Source of the DNA: Prevotellaceae bacterium
GTDB taxonomy: Bacteria > Bacteroidota > Bacteroidia > Bacteroidales > Bacteroidaceae
Assembly: GCA_022508685.1 (NCBI GenBank)
Contig: JAFLUS010000047.1
Span: 1-10,128, forward strand
DNA length: 10,128 bases
Direction: 5' to 3'
The notes under the pieces are model-generated. The model worked only from the letters and a program-made list of their open reading frames with translations. It was not told the DNA's origin and made no database searches. Positions 1 through 6,764 of this stretch are shown here, one piece after another; positions within the stretch are counted from its first letter, which is position 1, and each line of letters starts with the position of its first letter. The translations under genes were made by a program, and so were the position numbers.

Positions 1-16
1 ACACCTAACTATCGCG

Positions 17-53
17 GAGCCGCCGGAACATGTGTTCTGGCGGCTCTATTTTT
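17..53 (+). terminator. Rho-independent terminator of an upstream unit
   Basis: Bases 17-30 and 33-46 form an almost perfect 14-bp GC-rich hairpin. One position (G25 against T38) is a G-U wobble. The two central bases leave a very tight loop, so the closing A-T pair probably opens to give a tetraloop. A T-tract at 49-53 follows, then more T-rich sequence. The T-tract lies only on the right-hand side, so the terminator acts on plus-strand transcription arriving from before base 1. It separates that unit from the gene run starting at 132. Confidence 0.85.
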
Positions 54-83
54 GATATTTTAACAACAAAAGCGAGGGGAAAT

Positions 84-115
84 CTTGTCTTTGTGGGGGG
101 AAATGCGTAAATTTG
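84..115 (+). promoter_or_regulatory. Candidate Bacteroidota-type promoter (-33/-7)
   Basis: TAAATTTG at 108-115 matches the Bacteroidota -7 consensus TAnnTTTG exactly. A CTTG at 84-87 lies 20 bp upstream, within the spacing usually quoted for the TTTG -33 element. A second TTTG at 90-93 is only 14 bp away and so less suitable. Transcription would begin near 120-123, giving a leader of about 10-20 nt before the TPR gene. It sits just after a terminator, and I saw no equally good match in the gaps between the downstream genes, so it may drive the whole run. This is a motif match only. Confidence 0.55.
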
Positions 116-131
116 CAACGTAATTAAAACC

Positions 132-2999
132 ATGGCTCACATGAAGAGACGAACCCTTATCCCTATCGCACTGCTCACGCTACAATCGACCGCCGTAGCG
201 CAGCACTATGCCACCCCCGTTGCACAATCGCTGCGGCAAGAGGAATCGGCACGACTCACCAACGACGGACACCACTACGGCAGTCTGCAGAATCTGGATA
301 CGCGCGACCGCTACTACACGGCTGACGGCTCCGACACGCACGACGGCAGCAATGCGCTCGAACGCCGCGACATGGCTGCTATCCGTCTCATCAACGACTA
401 CCACCTTGCCGTTGCCGGTACGGCAGCACGTATTGAGAAATGGACGTCCACCTACCCCGTTCATCCGCTCACCGAACGGCTGCGTCTGCTGCGTGCCAAC
501 TTGCTCGTGCGCGAGGGCAATTATAAGGAAGCACTGGCTATCTATGCCGCTACCAACGCGGGCAACGTGCCTGCCGACGAACAGGTAGACGCCCAACTCC
601 ATGAAGCCATCGCCTACATTCATCGCGGCGAACTGCAACGTGCCCGCCGTCTGCTCGACGGCATCGATGCACGGCAGAGTCTGCGACAAATGGACGTGCA
701 ATACTATGCCGGCTACGTCCGCTATGCCGAAGGCAACTACACGGAGGCGTTGCCCTACTTGCAGACGGCTGCCGCAAGTCACGAATACCGCAATCTCGCA
801 CCGGTCTACGTGGCAGACTGCCAGTTGCAGACGGGAGACGCCCGTCAGGCACTCACTACCATTCAGCAGTATCTGCGCACTCATCCTTCGACGGCACTCA
901 CCAACGAGGCACGGCGCATCGAGGGTGAAGCATTGCACGACACGGGCGACTACCACACTGCCATCACGGCACTCGAACGTTACGTCGGCAACACGGATGC
1001 GCCGCAACGTACTGCCCTCTACAAATTGGGTAACAGTTATTTCCAGACGAAGAACTACGGCCGCAGTGCCGATGCCTTCAGCCGCAGCGCCGGCACTGCC
1101 AACGATGCACTCGCGCAGAACGCATGGCTCCATGCCGGCATCGGCTACGTGCACAGCGGCAACAAGCAGCAGGCACGCATGGCGTTCCAACAGGCATCGC
1201 AGATGAATTTCGACGCCGACGTGCAGGAGGAAGCCCTTTACAACTATGCCCTCACGCTCCACGACGGCGCCACGATGGGATTTGGCGAATCGGTGACGGT
1301 GTTTGAGCAATTCCTCAACCAATTCCCGAAATCGCGCTATCGCGACAGCGTCAGCCACCACCTCACCGAGGTGTACTTCACCACGAAGAACTATCCGGCG
1401 GCACTCGCTTCTATCAATAAAATCAAGAACCCCAACGCCAACATTCTGGCTGCCAAGCAGAAGGTGCTCTACAATCTCGGTGCACTACATTTCACCGACG
1501 GCAATTTCCGCAACGCCCGCGACTATATGCAACTGAGCATCGAGAGCGGACGACAGGCAACCGCAGCCGGCAGCGGCAAACTCATGGAGAAGGAGACTGC
1601 CGATGCTTACTATTGGAAAGGCGAATCGGAATATCGGTTGGGCGAATACGCAGCAGCCGTCAAAGACCTTCGCCAGTACATGACAATGGCACCTGCCAAC
1701 ACCCGCAATGGTGCGCTCGCCCACTACACGCTCGGCTATTCGCTCTTCAAGCAGAAGCAGTATGCCGCAGCCTTGCCCGCCTTCCGGTCGTTTATTGAGA
1801 AAGCCAACCGCGCCGCCGATACCAACAACGACCGCAAGTTGGCATCGCTGCGTGGCGACACCTACAACCGCATCGGCGACTGTCTGTTCTCCGCACGCCA
1901 ATACGACGAAGCCTATGCTGCCTATCAGTCGGCACTCGAAGCCGACCGCGTCAATGGCGACTATGCCCTGCTGCAACAGGCACTCATCAGCGGTCTGCGC
2001 GGCGACTACGACAAGAAAGTCGCACTGCTCGGACAACTTGCCGGCGAATATCGCGATTCCGAATATGGTGCCGACGCCCTCTTTGAGCAAGGACGCGCAT
2101 ACGTGCAAAGCGGCAACAGCGAAAAGGCTATGTCGACCTACCAACTGCTGCTCGAACGCTATCCGCAAAGTGCGCTCAGCCGACGTGCCGAAAACGAAAT
2201 CGGTATGATTCAGGCAGAAAACGGACAAACCGACGCTGCCGTTCAAACCTATCGCAACGTCATTCAGAAATATCCCAACTCGGCAGAAGCGCAGACGGCA
2301 TTGGTCAATCTGAAAGACATCTACACCGCACAGGGACGCATCAGCGAGTATGCCGACATCGCCCGACAGGCAGGCAAGGCACTTTCTGCCGACGAACTCG
2401 ACGACATGGTGCAGAGTGCCGCTGTACGCGCCACTGCGAACGGCAACCACGAACAGGCATTGACTTACTACCAGCAGTTGGAAGCACAGACGCCGTCGGC
2501 TGCTACCCGCATGGACGCACAGATTGGTCAACTCCATGCTGCCGATGCCGCACATCGTGCCGATGCCGTCATCGCTGCCGCCGACCGCTTGCTCCAAGAC
2601 GGCGCCAAGACTTCGCCCGACGTGGCTGCCGAAGCCCGTCTGCTCCGTGCACACGCCTACATGACGCAGAACAACACGGACGCTGCCGTCGCCGACCTCC
2701 AAGCATTGTCTGAAGACACGCGCACCGTGTATGGCGCACAGGGCACCGTCGAATTGGCACAATATGCCTACGACACGCGCCAATATGCATCGGCAGAAAC
2801 ACTGCTCACCACCTTCATCAATTCGGGCACGACCCACAGTTACTGGCTGGCACGCGCCTTCGTCCTCCTTGCCGACGTCTACAGCCAAACCGACCGCACC
2901 ATCGAGGCCCGACAATACCTCCTTTCGCTCAAGAGCAACTACACGGAAAGCGAAGAAATCAACAACATGATTGACAAACGTCTGCAACAACTGAAATAA
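132..2999 (+). CDS. Secreted large tetratricopeptide-repeat protein
   Basis: This 955-aa protein is a predicted periplasmic TPR scaffold. The first ATG gives an n-region MAHMKRR, then a hydrophobic core and an AVA/Q signal peptidase I site (mature from Gln24). No lipobox Cys is present. Almost all of the rest is helical-hairpin repeats with the TPR pattern of small and aromatic residues, for example around residues 155-270, 295-360, 490-550, 580-620 and 640-730. The stretch near 645-730 resembles the YbgF/BamD type of TPR (ALFEQGRAYVQSGN, then a similar unit). No enzyme motif is visible. An in-frame ATG at 141 (MKRRTL...) is an equally good signal-peptide start. The A-rich leader just before 132 favours the first ATG, but the short distance from the predicted transcription start leaves this open. 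The barrel gene begins 7 bp after the stop, suggesting co-translation and partnership. Specific function is unknown. PorW/SprE-type secretion factors were considered, but those are lipoproteins. Confidence 0.9.
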   Translation: MAHMKRRTLIPIALLTLQSTAVAQHYATPVAQSLRQEESARLTNDGHHYGSLQNLDTRDRYYTADGSDTHDGSNALERRDMAAIRLINDYHLAVAGTAARIEKWTSTYPVHPLTERLRLLRANLLVREGNYKEALAIYAATNAGNVPADEQVDAQLHEAIAYIHRGELQRARRLLDGIDARQSLRQMDVQYYAGYVRYAEGNYTEALPYLQTAAASHEYRNLAPVYVADCQLQTGDARQALTTIQQYLRTHPSTALTNEARRIEGEALHDTGDYHTAITALERYVGNTDAPQRTALYKLGNSYFQTKNYGRSADAFSRSAGTANDALAQNAWLHAGIGYVHSGNKQQARMAFQQASQMNFDADVQEEALYNYALTLHDGATMGFGESVTVFEQFLNQFPKSRYRDSVSHHLTEVYFTTKNYPAALASINKIKNPNANILAAKQKVLYNLGALHFTDGNFRNARDYMQLSIESGRQATAAGSGKLMEKETADAYYWKGESEYRLGEYAAAVKDLRQYMTMAPANTRNGALAHYTLGYSLFKQKQYAAALPAFRSFIEKANRAADTNNDRKLASLRGDTYNRIGDCLFSARQYDEAYAAYQSALEADRVNGDYALLQQALISGLRGDYDKKVALLGQLAGEYRDSEYGADALFEQGRAYVQSGNSEKAMSTYQLLLERYPQSALSRRAENEIGMIQAENGQTDAAVQTYRNVIQKYPNSAEAQTALVNLKDIYTAQGRISEYADIARQAGKALSADELDDMVQSAAVRATANGNHEQALTYYQQLEAQTPSAATRMDAQIGQLHAADAAHRADAVIAAADRLLQDGAKTSPDVAAEARLLRAHAYMTQNNTDAAVADLQALSEDTRTVYGAQGTVELAQYAYDTRQYASAETLLTTFINSGTTHSYWLARAFVLLADVYSQTDRTIEARQYLLSLKSNYTESEEINNMIDKRLQQLK

Positions 3000-3006
3000 C
3001 CCGCCT

Positions 3007-4659
3007 ATGAAACGAATTGCAACCATACTGACGCTGTGCGTGTCAGCCGCATCTCCCGCATTTGCCCAAATGGACAACGTGGTGGAGGTGGAGAACACCT
3101 ATACTCCCGTTGTGAAGGACGCGAACAAAATCAACGTGCTGCCCGAAGTGGAACCCACGTCCGTCACCCACTATCAGGTGCAATATGCCGACCAAGCGCA
3201 ACCGGCAAAGACATACGTGTTTGACCCGAGTGAAGTGGTGCAGAGCGACGTTGCGCAGAACGGCGAACCACGCGGATTTGCCACCATTGGCGGTGGCGTG
3301 CGCGGCAACCTCAACCTGCGTGGCGCATACGACTTCCGTCTCGGCAGCAGCGACGACATCAACGTCGATTTCTCTCTGCGCGGACATAAAGGACGGGTGG
3401 AACACGCGTTCTACGACGTCGAAGACTGGAGTTCGCGCTTCTACACCACCCGTGCTTCGGCTGTCTACCGCCACCATTTCAAGGAGCAAGGCACATTCGT
3501 GCTGCGCGGCAACCTCGAAAGCCAAGTGTTCAACTACATGGCTGAACGTGTCGGCGACCACATGCTCACCACCGACAAGCAGCACAACTGGATGTCGGAA
3601 GTGAGTGCGGCACTCACGCCGTTCCGTTTCGGCAGACTCCACATCGGTGGCGACGTGGGCTACAACTCCTTTCTGCAAAAGTACATCCACTATCAACCAT
3701 TCTCTGGCGACCGCACCCGCGAACTGCAAGTCTTTGCCCACCTCACGACGCGCTTCGACCTCGATGACAGCCACGCCGTCGGCATCGACATTCAGGAGAA
3801 TTTTACGAACTACAATTTTGACACGTTCGACGACTACAATTCGTTCACGCTCCTGCCGCACTACGACTACAAGAGCGACAAGTGGCTGCTGCGTGCCGGT
3901 CTGAAAATCCACAACAACAGCGGATTTCAAAATCGTCTGCGTCTTGCTGCCGACGTCGATTTGCGCTATCACGCATCGTCGCGCATCGACCTTTTCGCCA
4001 CTGCTACCGGCGGTGAAGTGCGCAACGAGTTCCGTCTGTTCAATCAAATGACGCCCTATTGGTCATACAACTATCAGCACCAACTGGCACATCAGTTCGA
4101 CCGGCTGCGCACGACGTTCGGCGTCGATTGGAAATGGGCTGAAGGATTGTTTGCCCGCTTCTATGCCGGTTACGACCAATCGAAAAATCGTGCCGAACTC
4201 TATGGTGCATCCGACCTCACGACTGCCGACGGCAGCCTGTTCCACATGAATGCCGACATCAGTTATCAGCAGCAGAACCTGTGGGGCTTCGACGCACACG
4301 TCCGCTTCAACGGCTGGGCGACCGATGCCGACGAGCACATTGCCGACGACCTCATCGCTTGGCGACCGATTATCGACACGCACTTCGCTGCCCACTACAA
4401 CATTCTGCCGCGATTGCAGGTCGGTGCCGACTACGTGTTCCAGACCTTCAGCCAAGACGGCATGCTCTACAAACGGCCAACCACGCACAATCTCGGTGCA
4501 AACGTGTCCTACACCATGCCGACACCGGCCGTGCACAACGGCAGTCTGCTGTCCTTCTATCTCCGCGGCGACAATCTGCTCAACCGCGACTTCGATGCTT
4601 ACAACGGCTACCGCACACAGGGCATCACGTTCCTCCTCGGTGCAGCCATCACATTCTAA
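3007..4659 (+). CDS. Outer-membrane beta-barrel protein, plugless TonB-receptor-like
   Basis: This 550-aa protein is probably an integral outer-membrane barrel. A signal peptide covers residues 1-20 (AFA/Q site). Residues 21 to about 95 form a periplasmic or plug-like extension containing VENTYTPVVKDANKINVLPE. From about residue 95 onward there are many short alternating segments rich in Tyr, Phe, Arg and Asp, typical of amphipathic beta-strands, and the chain ends in ITF with a C-terminal Phe, the usual barrel-assembly signal. No TonB box or complete plug domain (about 120-150 aa) is visible, so 'TonB-dependent receptor' would overstate the case. It begins 7 bp after the TPR gene, and I infer that the two act together at the outer membrane, loosely like TPR/barrel exporters such as AlgK/AlgE or PgaA. 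The transported substrate, if any, cannot be read from the sequence. Being outer-membrane is well supported; the role is unknown. Confidence 0.85.
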   Translation: MKRIATILTLCVSAASPAFAQMDNVVEVENTYTPVVKDANKINVLPEVEPTSVTHYQVQYADQAQPAKTYVFDPSEVVQSDVAQNGEPRGFATIGGGVRGNLNLRGAYDFRLGSSDDINVDFSLRGHKGRVEHAFYDVEDWSSRFYTTRASAVYRHHFKEQGTFVLRGNLESQVFNYMAERVGDHMLTTDKQHNWMSEVSAALTPFRFGRLHIGGDVGYNSFLQKYIHYQPFSGDRTRELQVFAHLTTRFDLDDSHAVGIDIQENFTNYNFDTFDDYNSFTLLPHYDYKSDKWLLRAGLKIHNNSGFQNRLRLAADVDLRYHASSRIDLFATATGGEVRNEFRLFNQMTPYWSYNYQHQLAHQFDRLRTTFGVDWKWAEGLFARFYAGYDQSKNRAELYGASDLTTADGSLFHMNADISYQQQNLWGFDAHVRFNGWATDADEHIADDLIAWRPIIDTHFAAHYNILPRLQVGADYVFQTFSQDGMLYKRPTTHNLGANVSYTMPTPAVHNGSLLSFYLRGDNLLNRDFDAYNGYRTQGITFLLGAAITF

Positions 4660-4684
4660 ACATCTATCATTCTCAATAAATAAC

Positions 4685-5029
4685 ATGACTACTCCACAAC
4701 CTCGCAAACGCAAGCCTGTCATGCGTTCGCTGTTCCAAGACACATCGGCATGGACGCGTGAAGAAATGGTGGCGAAAGCCGCCGAAGGCTTCTTCGTGCG
4801 CGACATGCACGAAAATGTCGTCATCTGTCCGCAAGGGCAGGAATTGCGACGCAAGGCGCTGAAGAAGAACGGATTTACACGCTACGCATGCAAGCAGGCG
4901 TGCCGCCAGTGCAAACACAAATGCTGTACGACACCACACAAGGAAATCGACTTCAGTCCCAACAAAAACATCATGCCGTTGCCCAAACCGCGTCCGCTGC
5001 CGAAGGTCGACGAAGAACCGGCATCATAA
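4685..5029 (+). CDS. Small Cys-rich protein like IS1182 transposase zinc segment
   Basis: This 114-aa cytosolic protein has no signal peptide. It has a basic N-terminus (RKRKPVMR), a middle part FFVRDMHENVVICPQGQELR (residues 36-55), then YACKQACRQCKHKCC (67-81) and a Pro/Lys-rich tail. Cysteines lie at 48, 69, 73, 76, 80 and 81. A CPxGxxL motif, then about 20 residues, then closely spaced Cys is how I remember the segment between the catalytic parts of IS1182-type transposases (DDE_Tnp_1_6 region), and it probably binds zinc. No DDE catalytic residues are present. I chose the ATG at 4685 because an A-rich leader (caataaataac) precedes it and the recognisable domain follows; reading further upstream would only run out of frame through the barrel gene. 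It is tightly packed, 25 bp after the barrel gene and 6 bp before recN, with codon use like its neighbours, so it looks like a maintained gene and not an IS remnant. A role in nucleic-acid binding is inference. Confidence 0.8.
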   Translation: MTTPQPRKRKPVMRSLFQDTSAWTREEMVAKAAEGFFVRDMHENVVICPQGQELRRKALKKNGFTRYACKQACRQCKHKCCTTPHKEIDFSPNKNIMPLPKPRPLPKVDEEPAS

Positions 5030-5035
5030 ATCGTC

Positions 5036-6721
5036 ATGCTTCAGTCCCTACACATAGAGAATTATGCGCTGATTGAGCGGCTCGACATCGAGTTGCACGC
5101 GGGCTTCTCCGTCATCACCGGTGAGACGGGAGCGGGAAAGTCCATCATCCTCGGTGCCATCGAACTGCTGCGAGGACAACGTGCCGACACACGTGCCATT
5201 CAGCAAGGTGCACAACGCTGCGTGGTGGAAGCCACGTTCGACATTGCCGACGACCATCTCGACGACTTTTTCACCGACAACGACCTCGATTTCGACGGCA
5301 CGACCTGCATCATTCGCCGCGAAATTACTGCTGCCGGCAAGAGCCGTTCCTTCATCAACGACACGCCCGTGCAACTCCGTCTGCTCAACGAACTGGGCAA
5401 TCGTCTGCTCGACATCCATTCGCAGCACAAGAATTTGCTGCTCAGCCGCGAGGATTTCCAACAGAGCGTGCTCGACCTCTTCGCCCGCCACAGCGACCTT
5501 CTTGCCCGTCATCGCGACACCTACCGCCAATGGCGTTCCGCCCTTCAGGCATTGGACGACGCCACGGCAGAAGCGCAACGCAACCGCGAGGAGGAAGACT
5601 ATCTGCGTTTCCAGTTTCAGCAACTCGACGAAGCGAACCTCCGCAGCGGCGAACAGGAAGAATTGGAGCAGGAGCAGACGATGTTGGAACACGCAGGAGA
5701 AATCCGCACCCAACTGCAACAGGCATTGTCCTGCATCGCCAACGCCCAAACCGACGATGCTGCCGACGTGCTGCAACGTCTGCGCACTGCCGTCGGTGCA
5801 CTCCGCCACATCGGCGACCACCTTTCGGCTGCTGCAGAATTGGCAGAACGCCTCCAGTCGTGCTACATCGAGGTGAAGGACATTGCCGACGAAGTGGAAT
5901 CGCATGCCGACAACGTGGAACTCGACCCTCAACGTCTGCAGCAAGTGGAAGAACGCCTCAACCTCCTCTATTCGCTGCAGCAAAAGCACCACACCGACAC
6001 GGTGGACGCACTCATCGCCCTGCGCGACAACTTTGCCGACCGCTTGGCTGCCATTGACAACAGCGACGAGCACCTCGCCGCCCTCCGACAATCGTGCGAC
6101 CATTTGGCGCAACAACTTACCGACCTCGCTGCCCAACTCAGCGAAGGCCGTCGGCGTGCCGCCCTCGATGTCGAGCAACGGATGCAACAATCGCTGCAGC
6201 CGCTCGGAATGCCCAACGTCCGTTTCAGCATCATCGTCGACAGCGACCCGCAGCACCATTCGGCAGATGGCTGCGACAAAGTGCAATTCCTCTTCTCCGC
6301 CAACAAGAACGCCACGCCGCAGAACCTTGCCCAAGTGGCTTCCGGTGGTGAAATCGCCCGCGTGATGCTTGCCCTCAAGGCACTGATGTCGGGCGAAGTG
6401 CAGATGCCTACCATCATTTTCGACGAAATCGACACGGGCGTTTCGGGCAGTATCGCCGAGAAAATGGCACGCATGATGCTCGACATGGGTCGGCAACACC
6501 GCCAAGTCATCAGCATCACCCACCTGCCGCAGATTGCCGCACTCGGCAGCACCCACTATCGCGTATATAAGGAAGACACGGCGGAGCGCACCCACACGCG
6601 CATTGCCGAATTGTCGCCAGAGGAGCGCGTCGTCGAAATTGCCCACATGCTGAGTGGCGAAACCCTCACCGAAGCCGCTCTCGCCAATGCCCGACAACTT
6701 CTTGGTTCGTCCGCAGTGTGA
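5036..6721 (+). CDS. recN: DNA repair ATPase RecN
   Basis: RecN is an SMC-like cytosolic ATPase that binds DNA and promotes recombinational repair of double-strand breaks. The 561-aa length fits the family (about 550 aa). The sequence shows the N-terminal LHIENYALIE start, Walker A GETGAGKS at residues 29-36, the RecN-type LDIHSQHKNLL segment around 125-135, a long Glu/Gln/Leu-rich coiled-coil region at roughly 150-390, the ABC signature ASGGEIARV (Ser436-Gly437-Gly438), Walker B TIIFDEIDTGVSG with Asp463 and Glu464, and the ITHLPQIAALG switch (His496). All key catalytic residues are intact. The ATG lies 6 bp after the small Cys-rich gene, with an A-rich leader and no Shine-Dalgarno sequence. 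No LexA-type operator could be recognised upstream, so any damage control would have to act elsewhere. Identification is secure. Confidence 0.98.
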   Translation: MLQSLHIENYALIERLDIELHAGFSVITGETGAGKSIILGAIELLRGQRADTRAIQQGAQRCVVEATFDIADDHLDDFFTDNDLDFDGTTCIIRREITAAGKSRSFINDTPVQLRLLNELGNRLLDIHSQHKNLLLSREDFQQSVLDLFARHSDLLARHRDTYRQWRSALQALDDATAEAQRNREEEDYLRFQFQQLDEANLRSGEQEELEQEQTMLEHAGEIRTQLQQALSCIANAQTDDAADVLQRLRTAVGALRHIGDHLSAAAELAERLQSCYIEVKDIADEVESHADNVELDPQRLQQVEERLNLLYSLQQKHHTDTVDALIALRDNFADRLAAIDNSDEHLAALRQSCDHLAQQLTDLAAQLSEGRRRAALDVEQRMQQSLQPLGMPNVRFSIIVDSDPQHHSADGCDKVQFLFSANKNATPQNLAQVASGGEIARVMLALKALMSGEVQMPTIIFDEIDTGVSGSIAEKMARMMLDMGRQHRQVISITHLPQIAALGSTHYRVYKEDTAERTHTRIAELSPEERVVEIAHMLSGETLTEAALANARQLLGSSAV

Positions 6722-6764
6722 ATTCAACTTTTTATCGCATCATTGACAACAAAATTCGCCATAT

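Noticed and set aside
132..2999. The TPR protein as a PorW/SprE type 9 secretion lipoprotein.
   Set aside because: There is no lipobox Cys after the signal peptide, and no other secretion-system gene lies in the window.
3007..4659. A SusC-type TonB-dependent receptor with a SusD partner (polysaccharide utilisation locus).
   Set aside because: The barrel protein is about half the length of SusC, lacks a plug domain, and no SusD-like lipoprotein or glycoside hydrolase is nearby.
4250..4684. Upstream extension of the small Cys-rich protein's frame back into the barrel gene.
   Set aside because: The extra residues are Ser/Thr/Arg-rich out-of-frame translation of the barrel gene. The barrel's own frame is intact to its C-terminal Phe, and a good A-rich leader precedes the ATG at 4685.
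4660..5035. A remnant insertion sequence around the transposase-like protein.
   Set aside because: The gaps of 25 and 6 bp leave no room for terminal inverted repeats or a target-site duplication, and none is visible.
5048..6727. A 559-codon open frame on the minus strand covering nearly all of recN, and similar ones at 180-1361, 1485-3098, 3043-4047 and 6732-7940.
   Set aside because: Each is in codon register with the sense gene. Such frames stay open because the sense genes rarely use TTA, CTA or TCA codons, the only ones giving antisense stops in that register. The translations are low-quality and match no domain, while the sense proteins are clear.
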